Shown: piece by piece, positions 8,157 through 18,900 of the stretch
Layout: each line of letters starts with the position of its first letter
Position numbering within the stretch: position 1 is the stretch's first letter
Assembly (NCBI RefSeq): GCF_020711235.1
Contig: NZ_JAJFAV010000001.1
Location: forward strand, 186,001 to 250,000
Direction: 5' to 3'
Length of the DNA stretch: 64,000 nucleotides
Source of the DNA: Hymenobacter sp. 15J16-1T3B
GTDB lineage: Bacteria; Bacteroidota; Bacteroidia; Cytophagales; Hymenobacteraceae
Translations under genes and position numbers: made by a program
Notes under the pieces: generated by a model
What the model was told of the DNA's origin: nothing
What the model saw: only the letters and a program-made list of their open reading frames with translations
Database searches by the model: none

Positions 8157-8554
8157 CCAGTGCCGCCCGGGGCGTCGAGCACCTGGGCGGCCGCGGCGGT
8201 GAGCGGCAGGCCGCGGTTGCGGAAGAACTGCAGCAGGTCCCGCTCGACGGCGGCGGAGCCGAGCGTCAGGTAGTAGCGGGCCCCGTCCTGGCAGCGCAGC
8301 TCGATTTTGGCGCGGCTCAGAAACCGCTCGGGCCGGTACCCGACTTGCCGCAAGGCTGTATATTCGTACTGGCTGGTCCCGATTACCTTGATGGCAAGGT
8401 GAGCCGGGTACAGCACCAACCGCGGGCTTAGGCTGTTGCGGGAGTGCACCGGGAAAAACCCCAGTAAAAACGCCCGGTACTCAATGCCATCGACCGGGAC
8501 GGCAAAACCTTCGAAGGGCAACGGCTGTGGTATACGTGGGTACGGCATGGACAT
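8153..8554 (-). CDS. Conserved-looking hypothetical protein, 133 aa
   Basis: I do not recognise the family. The protein has no signal peptide or obvious transmembrane helix; it has several alternating hydrophobic stretches (LVLYPAHLAIKVIG, AKIELRCQDGARYYLTLG) that look like beta strands, and a basic Tyr-rich centre. The gene is supported by its fit: its stop shares TTAA with the stop of the M28 gene, and its start sits only 37 bp from the divergent lutB start. ATG at 8548, two codons in, is an equally good start. Because only 37 bp separate the divergent starts, the promoters must overlap each other's coding sequence if both are real. Confidence 0.6.
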   Translation of the reverse strand: MSMPYPRIPQPLPFEGFAVPVDGIEYRAFLLGFFPVHSRNSLSPRLVLYPAHLAIKVIGTSQYEYTALRQVGYRPERFLSRAKIELRCQDGARYYLTLGSAAVERDLLQFFRNRGLPLTAAAAQVLDAPGGTG

Positions 8555-8591
8555 TTCCGCCGGGCGGCTTCATTTTCAGGCAATTGATCCT

Positions 8592-9980
8592 ATGATTTCT
8601 TCTGGTAAAGCGGCGCAGTTTCTGACCGACTCCGATTCGAAGGCTTTCGACCTGGAGCACCGGCGCAAGATTCGCTTCAACATCGGCAAGTACAACGCGG
8701 CCGTGCAGACGGGCCTGGGCTGGTACCGCGACCATGAGCTGGCCCGTTCCCGCGCCGCCTACCGCAAGTCACAGATTGTCAACAATCTTGACCAGTACCT
8801 GCTGCAGTGGGAAGAAAACTTCACCAAGCGCGGCGGCAAGGTCATCTGGGCGCAGGACGCGAAGGAGGCGCTGACGGAAATCGGCAAAATCGTGGCGCGT
8901 AAGCGGGCCCGCGCCGTGGTGAAGGCCAAGAGCATGACCACGGAGGAAATCCACCTCAACCACTTCCTGGAGCAAAACGGGGTGGAATCGGTGGAGACGG
9001 ACCTGGGCGAGTACATCGTGCAGCTCAACGGGGAGCGGCCCTATCACATCGTGACGCCGGCCATGCACCTCTCCAAGAAGGACATTGCCGACATCTTCGT
9101 CAAGCACCTGCACATCGAGCCGACGGACGACGCGCAGAAGCTGGTGTACACGGCCCGCAAGCTGCTGCGCGGCAAGTACACCTCGGCCGAAGTGGGCATC
9201 ACCGGCGGCAACTTCCTGGTGGCCGACGTGGGCGGGGTGGCCGTGACCGAAAACGAGGGCAACGCCCGCCTCTCGGCCACCTTCCCGCGCACCCACATTG
9301 CCGTCGTCGGCATCGAAAAGCTGATTCCCTCGCTGCAGGACCTGGACCTGTTCTGGCCCCTGCTGAGCACCAGCGGCACCGGGCAGCAGCTCACCGTGTA
9401 CAACACCGTGTACTTGGGCCCGCGCCAGCCCCTGGAAAAAGACGGCCCCGACGAAATGTACGTGGTGCTGCTCGACAACGGGCGCACCAACCTGCTGGCC
9501 CAGCCCGACAAGCGCGAGGCCCTGCAGTGCATCCGCTGCGGCGCCTGCCTGAACGTGTGCCCCGTCTACAAAAACATCGGCGGCCACACCTACGAAGCCA
9601 CGTACTCGGGGCCTATCGGCTCGGTCATCACCCCGCACCTGGCGGGCTTCGAGGAAAACAAACACCTGAGCTACGCCTCGTCCTTGTGCGGGGCCTGCTC
9701 CTCGGTGTGCCCGGTGCGCATCCCCATCCACAACATCCTGCTGCTCAACCGCCAGCAGGCCGTGAAAGAGCACTTCAACGACAAGGAGGAGGAGCGCGGC
9801 ATCAAGCTCTGGCTCTACGGCATGAAGCACCGCTGGACCTGGGGGCTGGCCCCGACCTCGGCCAAAAACTGGGTGCTCGACCGCCTGCTCGGCCAGGTGG
9901 GCTGGAGCAAGCGCCGCGAATCTATGCAGCTGGCGCCCAAGTCGTTTCGGCAGCAGTGGAAGGAGCGGGCGAAGAAGTAG
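8592..9980 (+). CDS. lutB: LutB/LldF-type L-lactate utilization iron-sulfur protein
   Basis: A 462-residue protein, the usual length. The N-terminal two thirds are the LUD domain (RKIRFNIGKYN, HIVTPAMHLSKKDIADIF, GITGGNFLVADVGG, RTHIAVVGIEKLIPS). Two [4Fe-4S] cysteine clusters follow at about residues 313-323 (CIRCGACLNVC) and 365-373 (CGACSSVC). Known role: electron-transferring subunit of the LutABC complex that oxidises L-lactate to pyruvate. The frame is open from 8436, but ATG at 8592 gives the canonical start MISSGKAAQFL and avoids most of the divergent gene. lutA and lutC are not adjacent, which is unusual: downstream is a terminator and an unrelated lipoprotein. They may lie elsewhere. 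Confidence 0.92.
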   Translation: MISSGKAAQFLTDSDSKAFDLEHRRKIRFNIGKYNAAVQTGLGWYRDHELARSRAAYRKSQIVNNLDQYLLQWEENFTKRGGKVIWAQDAKEALTEIGKIVARKRARAVVKAKSMTTEEIHLNHFLEQNGVESVETDLGEYIVQLNGERPYHIVTPAMHLSKKDIADIFVKHLHIEPTDDAQKLVYTARKLLRGKYTSAEVGITGGNFLVADVGGVAVTENEGNARLSATFPRTHIAVVGIEKLIPSLQDLDLFWPLLSTSGTGQQLTVYNTVYLGPRQPLEKDGPDEMYVVLLDNGRTNLLAQPDKREALQCIRCGACLNVCPVYKNIGGHTYEATYSGPIGSVITPHLAGFEENKHLSYASSLCGACSSVCPVRIPIHNILLLNRQQAVKEHFNDKEEERGIKLWLYGMKHRWTWGLAPTSAKNWVLDRLLGQVGWSKRRESMQLAPKSFRQQWKERAKK

Positions 9981-9981
9981 T

Positions 9982-10023
9982 GCACGAAAAAAGGCCGGAA
10001 GTACTTCCGGCCTTTTTTCGTGC
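9982..10023. terminator. Perfect palindromic bidirectional terminator
   Basis: A 42-bp perfect palindrome without a loop spacer: GCACGAAAAAAGGCCGGAAG and its complement meet at the centre, so both strands have a GC stem followed by TTTTTT. It serves the convergent lutB (+) and lipoprotein (-) genes. Confidence 0.9.
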
Positions 10024-10035
10024 CGGCCGGCACTG

Positions 10036-10824
10036 CTACATGCGCTGCTGGTGGATCAGCATGGCGGTGAGGGCGGCGGCCACCGGGCCTTTCACGGCGG
10101 GCGTGAGCGTGGGCGCCACCCACACCCGGCCGCGGCCCATCAGCTCCACGGCGGCCACCACCGAGCCGTCGGGGCGGGCAAACTCGTAGCCGACAGGCAC
10201 GCCGAAGGGCAAGGTCATTGGCTTGCCGTCGCGGCGCAGCAGCTGGGCAATGGGGCGCACCTGCAGCACCGAGTCGCCGTTGGAGAGCGTGCCGCGCGCA
10301 AATTGCGGCCGGTCGCCGAGCTGGTTTTTGCTTTCCAGGATCAGCTGCCAGGTGGGCTGGTTCGGCGCCTTGATAATGCTGCTGTAGAATTCCTCGCTGA
10401 ACAGGGTCACGCCCACGTTGCTGTTGGGCGTAGGGCTGAGGCGCAAATCGTCGCTGTGGGCGAAGAAGGCGCACTGGGCCTCCCAGGCCGTGCCGGCCAC
10501 CGGCTGCATGGTAAACGAGCTTTTCTGTTTGGCGCGGGTCTGGTCAAACCACACCGGGGCGGGCAGCCAGCCATTGGCCACGTTGCCCCAGGTGCCCGAG
10601 GAGGTGCTAAACCAACCCTGCTTGACCTGCGCGGTGGCAAACTCGCCGAACTGGTAGCTGTGCTTGAAGCCCTGCTTGCCGGTGACGGGCAGCGGCTGCG
10701 CGGCCGACAGCTGGGCCGGCACCTGCATGGAAATGCGGCTAGTGGTGGAGCAGCTGCTCAGGGCCAGCATGGCGCCGCCCAGCAGCGCCAGGCTTGGGAA
10801 GGCGGAGGTCAAAAAGCGGTTCAT
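10036..10824 (-). CDS. Hypothetical lipoprotein, 262 aa
   Basis: Unrecognised family. ATG at 10824 gives the lipoprotein signal MNRFLTSAFPSLALLGGAMLALSSCS with the lipobox Cys at residue 25; the longer frame from 10872 would spoil it. The mature part begins with TTSRISMQVPAQL and includes GFKHSYQFGEFATAQVKQGW and AVELMGRGRVWVAPTL. Many short beta-strand-like segments and no catalytic motif are visible. It is likely anchored in the outer membrane or its inner face. It stands alone between two convergent or divergent neighbours. Confidence 0.78.
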   Translation of the reverse strand: MNRFLTSAFPSLALLGGAMLALSSCSTTSRISMQVPAQLSAAQPLPVTGKQGFKHSYQFGEFATAQVKQGWFSTSSGTWGNVANGWLPAPVWFDQTRAKQKSSFTMQPVAGTAWEAQCAFFAHSDDLRLSPTPNSNVGVTLFSEEFYSSIIKAPNQPTWQLILESKNQLGDRPQFARGTLSNGDSVLQVRPIAQLLRRDGKPMTLPFGVPVGYEFARPDGSVVAAVELMGRGRVWVAPTLTPAVKGPVAAALTAMLIHQQRM

Positions 10825-10991
10825 CAGAGGTAGTCGTTTGTTTTCGTTGGTACGAGCGGAGGCAACAAGCACCAGGCCAAAGCCCGGCCCGGCGCATCAC
10901 ATCTTCGGGGATAAGTACCTGCTGCTCAACAGTGGGCCGCCTAAGCCGTAGAACGTTGTATGCCGCACCGCCTTAGCCTGCTTTCCGCCTG

Positions 10992-12062
10992 ATGTCCTGG
11001 GACTTATTGTTACGCGCCGCGGTGCTGCTGGCCGGGCTGCTGTTGATGGTCCTGACCCTATCGGCTGCTATCCGCTCATTTGTCTTACCGCGCAACCAGT
11101 CGGTGCTCATCAACGGTTGGCTGTTTCAGGCCGTGCGCTGGGTGTTTCACGGCGTGGCGGCCCGGGCCCGCACCTACGGCGCCCGCGACCGGGTGCTGGC
11201 CATGTACGCCCCGGTGGCCCTGGTCGCGCTGCCCATTTTCTGGCTGACGCTGCTCTCGGTGGCGTACGCGGGCGTGTTCTGGGCCCTAGACGAGGGCTCT
11301 TGGGCCCGCTGCTACCGCATCAGCGCCAGCTCCCTGCTCACCATCGGTGCCGACGAGCCCAGCCGCGGCCTCGTGGCCTCGGCCCTCTCCTACTCCGAGG
11401 CGGCGCTGGGTCTGCTGCTGCTCACCCTGCTGATATCTTACCTGCCCACCATCTACCAGTCGTTTTCGCGGCGGGAGTTGGTGGTGGCCCGCCTGGAACT
11501 GCGCGCCGGCACGCCGGGCTCGGTTACAGCCCTGCTGACCTGGCTGCAGCAGGCCGGTTGCCTCAGCGACAACCCTGAGCCCTGGCAGCGCTGGGAAGAG
11601 TGGTTTGTGGAAATCGAGGAGTCACACACCTCCCTGCCCATTCTCTCGTTTTTTCGCTCGCCGCAGCCCGGCCGCTCCTGGGTGACGGCCGCCGGCGTGA
11701 TTCTCGACGCCAGCGCCCTGCTCGCCAGCAGTGTTGACCTGCCCGGCAGTGCCCACCGCGACGCCTGCTTCAAGGCCGGCTGCATGGCGCTGGACCACGT
11801 GCACCGTTTTTTCACCGAGCGTATGCACACCCGGCCCAACCCTCGCCTCAACCACGGCCACAGCCCCGCCACCGACGAGCCCCGGCGCGAGGACTTTGAA
11901 ACCGCCCGGCGCCAGCTGGCCGACTGCGGCCTGGCCATTGCGCCCGACGCCGACGCGGCTTGGCAGCAGTACATTGCCTTGCGCCAGCACTACCGCGAGG
12001 CCTTGTTGTTTCTGGCGCAGCTCACAGTGGCGCCCGCTGCCAAAGCCCTGATCAGTACCTGA
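10992..12062 (+). CDS. Membrane protein with ion-channel-like pore loop
   Basis: A 356-residue protein. An N-terminal transmembrane helix (about 5-28) is followed by a loop, then a helix (VALVALPIFWLTLLSVAYAGVF, about 76-97), a re-entrant-looking segment with SASSLLTIGADEPS (about 111-124), and another helix (AALGLLLLTLLISYLPTIY). This helix-pore-helix order resembles two-TM ion channels, and TIGAD sits where K+ channels carry TxGYGD or TIGFGD. The rest is a soluble helical domain of about 190 residues (RELVVARLELRAGTPGSV onwards). The filter lacks the second Gly, so selectivity for K+ is doubtful. An alternative is a non-channel membrane protein of unknown role. Confidence 0.6.
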   Translation: MSWDLLLRAAVLLAGLLLMVLTLSAAIRSFVLPRNQSVLINGWLFQAVRWVFHGVAARARTYGARDRVLAMYAPVALVALPIFWLTLLSVAYAGVFWALDEGSWARCYRISASSLLTIGADEPSRGLVASALSYSEAALGLLLLTLLISYLPTIYQSFSRRELVVARLELRAGTPGSVTALLTWLQQAGCLSDNPEPWQRWEEWFVEIEESHTSLPILSFFRSPQPGRSWVTAAGVILDASALLASSVDLPGSAHRDACFKAGCMALDHVHRFFTERMHTRPNPRLNHGHSPATDEPRREDFETARRQLADCGLAIAPDADAAWQQYIALRQHYREALLFLAQLTVAPAAKALIST

Positions 12063-12122
12063 GCCGGCACCCGCATGCAGTTATCTTATAGTCAGATAGC
12101 CGTAAGACTAATTGAAGCGGAT

Positions 12123-12549
12123 ATGCTAATACTAGCAAGCCGGGCGGGACCTCCGTTCAAAACAACCTACAGAGGCCTGCTGCTGGTCTTGCTGACGCTA
12201 CTGGGCACGCCAGTGGCCTGGGCGTAAAGCTCGGTCGGCTCGACCTCGGACCGCCACTGCCGGCTTCGTGCACCGCGAAGCCGGCAAGCAGGGCCTGCGG
12301 CGCTACTACCGCCTGCGCCAGTTGGACCTCGACGGCTACTACGGCTCTGTTCGGCACGCGCACCGGGCCGTTCGAGCAGTGACCAAGCTGGCCGTCGTGG
12401 CTTTCGCCGGCCCAGAGCTGGTGCGGCTGGACGCCGTGGGCCGGGTGGCGCTGCGCCAGATGGCCACGCTGCAGGCCGGCGCCCCACGCCTGCCGCTGCG
12501 CCTGGCCCCGGCCGGCCAGACCGGCACGGGACGCGTGGTGAAGTCGTAA
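12123..12549 (+). pseudogene. Remnant of a T9SS-secreted protein gene
   Basis: Two pieces of a secreted cargo gene survive. At 12123 an ATG opens a 34-codon frame that ends as a signal peptide (RGLLLVLLTLLGTPVAWA) and stops at TAA 12225. After it, another frame (from about 12268) encodes LRRYYRLRQLDLDG, almost the same as the LRYYRLRQLDLDG block just before the sorting domain of the 2199-residue cargo protein downstream, and then a degraded tail (RLDAVGRVALRQ) ending at 12549. The central portion of the ancestral protein is missing. A terminator still follows. The simplest reading is a deleted and decayed T9SS cargo gene; the frames do not join. Confidence 0.6.
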
Positions 12550-12566
12550 GCACTGCGCTTGCCTTT

Positions 12567-12606
12567 GCAAAAAGCCTCACCGGTTCTGCCGGCGGGGCTT
12601 TTTTGC
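12567..12606 (+). terminator. Terminator of the decayed cargo gene
   Basis: GCAAAAAGCC...CCGG pairs with CCGG...GGCTTTTTTGC across a short loop, giving a stem with a T6 run. It stands 18 bp after the remnant's last stop, as expected if a real gene once ended here. Confidence 0.75.
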
Positions 12607-12772
12607 ATTTGGCCCCGGACGACTGAAATGCCCCGGGCCGCCGACCGCACAACTGGGGCGGCGGCCCCCGAACCCATCGCCGCCATAAGCGCCTGGCCCA
12701 TGCGGCGCACCACATTATCGTGTGAGGCGGCAGGCACATTCTCATGTGATAAGCGCCGCCCTGGGGCCCCTC

Positions 12773-12780
12773 TACTTTTG
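12773..12780 (+). promoter_or_regulatory. Candidate -7 element for the 2199-aa cargo gene
   Basis: TACTTTTG matches TAnnTTTG and lies 168 bp before the ATG at 12948. No TTTG -33 box is at the expected distance. An imperfect inverted repeat (12715-12726 and 12741-12752, 9 of 12 positions) just upstream might be a regulator site. The rest of 12607-12947 shows nothing recognisable. Confidence 0.35.
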
Positions 12781-12947
12781 TTGCGGCCCGATGGTACTGT
12801 ACCGAGGTACTTGTCGGGTGCTGCCAGCGGCGCTGGCCCGGGCGGCTGCGGCCGCCCTGTTTTCCCTGCTTTTTCCTCCGTCCGAACCGGTCCCGCGGGC
12901 CCGGGCGGCGCGGTGTTGCCCTTTCCGTTCCCTTTCCCTACCCTGCT

Positions 12948-15900
12948 ATGAAACACGTATTCCCGCGTTCGGCGCGGCCTCCCGGTGCCGGGCGCTTCTT
13001 GCGGCGGCGCGGCGGCTTGCTCACGCTGCTGGCGGCCCTCTGGGCGCAGCTGGCCTCGGCCCAAACCACGCTCGTCAACGAGTCGTTCGAGGGCGGCTCG
13101 TTCGGGTCATTCGTCGCCGTCAACGGCGGGCTGACCAACCGCTGGGTGGCCGGCGCCAACGCCGGCAACGGCCCTTCGGCCACTGGCGCGGGCGCGGCCT
13201 ACATCAGCAACAACCCCGCTACCCTGCCCCACGGCTACTCCACCGGTTCGTCCGCGGTGGTGCACCTGTACCGCGACGTAGCGTTTCCGGCCGGCGAAAC
13301 GGCCATCCGCTTTTCTTTCGACTGGCGTGGCGTGGGCGAGGGCGTCTACGACCACCTGCGCGTGTACCTAGCCCCGACGTCGTTTGTGCCGGTGGCCGGC
13401 ACGTTGCCCGCGGGCACCGGCGTGACGCTGCTGCTGACCAACCTGCACACCCAGAGCGCCTACACCACGGCCGACCTGACCTTGCCCAACGCCCTGGCAG
13501 GCAGCAGCCAGCGCCTGATCTTTACCTGGACCAACGACGGCAGCGGCGGCGCCCAGCCCCCGGCGGCCATCGACAACGTACTGCTGACCAGCCAGGTACC
13601 TACCGGACTGAGCGGCACCTACACCATTCGGCCGGCCGAGCCTGCCAGCGCCACCAATTTCCGCAGCCTCACGGCGGCCATCAATACCCTGAACGCCAAC
13701 GGCGTGACCGGGCCCGTTACCGTGGAGCTGGCCGCCGGGCTGACGCTGAGCGAAACCACCCCGGCCCTGACGGTGTCGGGCACCAGCACCCGTCGCATCA
13801 CCTTCACCCGCACCGGCACGGGCGTCAACCCGGTGCTGCAGTCCACCGCCGGCACCGAAGCCGGCATCGACCTGCTCGGCGCCGACTACGTGACCTTCGA
13901 CGGCATTGATGTGACGGGTGGCGCCACCTACGGCTACCGGGTGCGCAGTGCCTCGGGCACCAACGGGGCCGCCTACAATATCATCCGCAACGCCAGCATC
14001 ACGCTCAGCGGGGCCAACACCACCATCGGCGTGGTGCAGGTGTCGAACGGGCAACTGGGCAGCGCCGCGGCCAGCGCGGCCACCGGCCTCAACCAGGGCA
14101 ACCGCTACCTGAACCTGACCGTGGCCCGCGCCCAGAGCGGCATCGTGGCCCTGAGCACGGGCTCCAGCTGGCCGGAATACGACCTGGAAATCAGCGGCTG
14201 CACCCTGGGCTCGGCCGACGCGAGCGGGCCCATCGGCAACAACGGCACGACGGCCTACGGCATCCGCACCTTCATGGTGCGCCGCCTGAGCGTGCACGAC
14301 AACCGCGTGCAGAACGTGAGCGGCGCCCCGGGGCACGGCATCTACCTGGAGTACTGCTCGGGCAAGGGCACCAACCTGACCAGCGCCACCGACGCGGGCG
14401 CCGGCAACGACGCCTCCAACGTGTACGGCAACGTGGTGACGGGCATCCGGCAGTACTACAACCACAGCACGCCCTCCTACGGCCTGTACGTGACTACCTA
14501 CGACAACAACGGGCAGATTCTCAACATCTACAACAACGCCATAGCCGACGTAACGGCCGCGCCCTACCTCGGTTCGGCCACGATTTCGCGCCTGATTACG
14601 GGCTTCGGCCTGGGCACCAGCGGCGGCTACAACAACGAGGTGAACGTGTGGCACAACTCGGTGCGCATCGACGGCTCGGCCTCGCTCAACGCCTCGAATA
14701 CCTGCTTCGAGCTGGCCAACAGCAGCGTGGCCAAGCTCAACTTCCGCAACAACGTGCTGTCCAACCACACCGGCGCCGGCCAGGGCAAGCACTACTGCTG
14801 GATTACGCCCTACTCCTCCGTTACCACGCCCTTCGGCGGCGCGGGCTCGGTATCGGACTACAACGACCTGTTCGTGGCCACCGCCAGCAACGGCTTCGTG
14901 GGCGCCGCGGGCAACCCGCAGCTCAACAGCAGCACGGCCGACAAAACCCGCATCGAGGACTGGCGCCCGGCCGTGAACCAGGACCTGCACTCCCTGAGCG
15001 CGGACCCGATGTTTCAATCGGCCACCGTGCTGCGGCCCAGCAACACCCTGCTGAACAACCAGGCCACGCCGCTGGCTTCCATTACCACCGACCTCAGCGG
15101 CACCGCCCGCGGCAGCGCCCCCGACCCCGGCGCCTACGAGTTCAGCCCCGCCGCCATCGACATGGCCGTGGATGCCCTGCTCTACCCCACCGCCACCAGC
15201 TGCTACAGCCCCACCGACGAGCCGGTGATGGTGCGCCTGCGCAACAACGGCACCGCCCCCATCACCTTCTCGCCCAGCCAGCCCATCACCATCACGGTGC
15301 AGATTACGGGCCCGACCACGCAGACACTCACGACCACCTACACCGCCAACACCACCGTGCCCGCGGGCAGCATGTGGCCGGTGGGCCTGGCCGGCCCGGT
15401 GCCCATGGCCCAGCCCGGCACCTACGCGTTCAGCGTGAGCATCAGCACGCCCGGCGACGCGGTGGCCGGCAACAACACCCTCACGCCCGCCCCCACTCGC
15501 ACGGTGCTGCCCACGGCCGCCCTGCCCCAGGACGTGAGCTTCAGCGGCTTCAACGGCACCAACCTGACCACGGCCTTCCCGAACTGGACCGAAGCCAGCG
15601 GCGGCAGCCTGCCCGGCGCCACCGGTTCTTCGCTGTGGGAAGCGACGACCACGGCCGTGCCCGGCAACACGGTGGCCCGCCTCAACCTTTATACCGGCAG
15701 CCGCCAGGAGTGGCTGGTCGGCCCGAAAGTCGTGGCCACGGCCAGCACCGTATTCCGCTTCAAAGCCGCCATTTCGGAGTACAACAGCCCCGCCACCACG
15801 CCCGACAACACCGGCGGCATGGCCAACGGCACCGACGACGCCCTGCAGGTGCTCGTGTCGACGGACTGCGGCAACTCGTTTGCGCCGGTCTTCACCATTT

Positions 15901-18900
15901 CGGCCGCCAACAACAACGTGCCCGCCAACGGCGGCGGCTTCGTTGACTTCGTCGTGCCCCTCGACGCCTACGCCGGCCAGCAGATCATCGTGGCCCTGAA
16001 AGCCACCGACGGCCCCATCGACAACACGCCCGACTACGACCTGCTGCTCGACGACCTGTTTATCGGCACGCTCACGGCCGACGTGGGCGTGGTGGCCCTG
16101 ACCAGCCCGCTGACCACGGGCTGCTACTCCAACGCCGAAAACGTGACGGTGCGGGTGCAGAACTACGGCGCCAGCCCGGTGAGCAACGTGCCGGTGCAGG
16201 TGACGGTGGGCGGCCCGGTGCCGACCACGCTCACGGCCACCGTGCCCGGTCCCATCCCGGCCAACGGCACCGCCGACGTAGTCGTGGGCCAGCTGAGCCT
16301 GACCGCCGCCGGCCTCTACACCTTCGACGCCACGACCCAGCTGACCGGCGACGTGACGAGCGGCAACGACGCGCTGCCCCAGCAGACGCGCCGCCAGAAC
16401 GGCGTGGCCGCCCTGCCCCAGCAGCTGCCCTTCACCGGCTTTGCCGACAACCTGCCCACGCTCTACCCGGGCTGGTTTGAATCGACCGACCTGGTGACCA
16501 GCGGCAGCTCCTACTGGGTGGCCAACTCCGGTGCCCAGCGCGCGGCCCTCACCGAAACGGCCAAAGTGAACATCTACAGCGCGGGCCGCGAAGCCTGGAT
16601 TGTCGGGCCGCGCATTCTGGCCACGGCCACCACGCGCCTCTCCTTCCGCGCCGGCGTCACGGAGTACAACCAGGCCGGCGCCGACCCGCTGGGCATGGCC
16701 GGCACCGACGACGCGGTGTACGTGGGCGTGTCGACCAACTGCGGCGGTAGCTACGCGCACGTGCTGACCTTCAACGCCGGCAACCTGCCGCTCAACGACG
16801 GCACGCTCGGCCTCTACGACGTGGACCTGAGCGCCTACGCCGGCCAGGAAATCATCGTGGCCTTCGGCGCCACCTCGGGCTCGGTCAGCAACGCGGCCGA
16901 CTACGACTTCCACCTCGACGACGTGTACCTGCGCAACGGCGCTAGCCTCGACGTGCGCCCCGTGACGCTGGCCGCGCCCCAGCTCGGCGGCTGCTTCGGC
17001 CCGGCCGAGCCGGTGCTGGTGACGGTGAAAAACGACGGCGCCGCCACCCTCGACCTCAGCCTGAACCCCGTGACCGTGACGGCCGTGGTAACCGTGCCGG
17101 GCGGCGGCACCCGCACCCTGAGCAGCACGCTGAACACCGGTACCCTGGCCGCCGGCGCCACGCTGGACGTGCAGGCCGGCACCCTCGACATGAGCGCCAC
17201 GGGCAGCTACTCCTTCGCCCTCACGGCCACTGCCAGCGGCGACGCCAACCCGGCTAATGACCCGCTCGGCACCGCCATTGTGCGCACGGTGGCCGTGCCC
17301 ACGGCCGGGGCTATTTCGCCCAGCAGCACCGGCGTGTGCGAAAACACCAGCGTGCAGCTCACCCTGGCCGGCTCGGCCAACGGGCAGGTGCAATGGCAGC
17401 AGTCGACTGACAACGTGACCTTTACCGACATCAGCGGCGCCGCCGGCCTGACGTATACCTCGCCGGCCCTGACCGTTAACACCTGGTTCCGGGCCCAGAC
17501 GCGCTGCCTGAGCCGCGTGGCCACCACTTCGGCCGTGGCCGTGACGGTAGGCACCCCGCGCGTGGTCAGCGCCGCCTCGCCGGTGCGCCGCTGCGGCTCC
17601 GGCAACGTGGGCCTCTCGGCCACGCTGAGCGGCGGGGCCGCCGCCCGCTGGTACGACGCGCCCACCGGCGGCACGGTGGTATCGAACAGCAGCTCCTTCA
17701 TCCTGAGCGTGAGCAGCAGCCGCACCTACTACGTGGCGGCGGTGGTGACCAACGGCAGCGGCGGGGAGTGCGAAAGCGCCCGCACCGCAGTGCAGGTGCT
17801 CATCGACGAAGCCCACACCGCCGATGCCGGCCCGGCCACGGCCACGGTGTGCGGCGGCGGCAACTACGCCCTCAGCGGCAGCATCGGCGGCGGGGCCAGC
17901 AGCGCCACCTGGACGAGCACCGGCTCGGGCACCTTCACGCCCAATGCCGCGGCCCTGAACGCCACCTACCAGCCTTCGGCGGCCGACCGCACCGCCGGCA
18001 CCGTGACCTTGAAGCTAACTACTGACGCGGCCGGTGCCTGCAGCACGGCCCAGGACCAGATTGTCCTGACCCTCGGCGGCACCGTGAGCACCTGGACGGG
18101 CGCGGTGAGCAACGACTGGTTTGACGCCGGCAACTGGACCGACTGCGTGCCCGACGCCAGCACCGACGCCTACATCCCGGCCGTCGTTGGGCGGCCCAAC
18201 CCGAGCATCAGCGGCGGCACGGCAGCCGTGCGCCACCTCACCGTTGACGGCACCGGCGGCCTGCTGATGAGCGGCGGCACCCTGCGCGTGTGGGGCAGCT
18301 GGCAGCACTCGGCCGGCAATACCAGCGCCCTGAGCGGCGGCACGGTGCAGTTCGACGGCGACGTGAACCAGCCGCTGACCGGCGACGTGCACTTCGCCAA
18401 CCTGACCATCAACAAAACCAGCGGCGCGGCGCTGCTGCACACCGGGCACATCTTCGTCAGCGGCACGTTGCGCTTTGTGAGCGGCCGCATTTCGGCCGGC
18501 ACCGACCCGGTGACGCTGGCGCCCGGCGCCCAGCTCGTGGGCGAGTCGGAAACGGCGTACGTCGACGGCCGCATCCAGACCACGCTGAACCTGAACGCCG
18601 CCGACGTGGCCAGCACCTGCGCCGGCCTGGGCCTCAAGCTCACGCCCCACGGCAGCACCCTGCCCGGCCTGACCACCGTGCTGCGCAGCACCGGCTTCTA
18701 CTACAGCCGCAACGACGGCCCGATGCGCCTGAGCATCCGCCGCACCTTCGACATCCGCCCGGCCGTGGACCAGGGCCTGAACGTGGATATGGAAGTGCGC
18801 TACCTCGACGCGGAGCTGAACGGCCTGAACGAGAACAGCCTGACGCTGTTCAGCTCCTCGAACAACGCCACGTCCTGGAACCAGGAGTACCACCAAAGCC

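Noticed and set aside
12715-12752. Imperfect inverted repeat (TTATC..GTGAG type) as an operator
   Set aside because: Only 9 of 12 positions match, there is no adjacent regulator gene, and similar repeats are expected by chance in several hundred bases.
13368-17816. A 1482-codon open frame on the minus strand inside the 2199-residue cargo gene
   Set aside because: It is rich in His, Gly, Val, Arg and Ala with no domain, the usual shadow of a GC-rich gene read backwards. The plus frame has a signal peptide, clear domains and a sorting signal.
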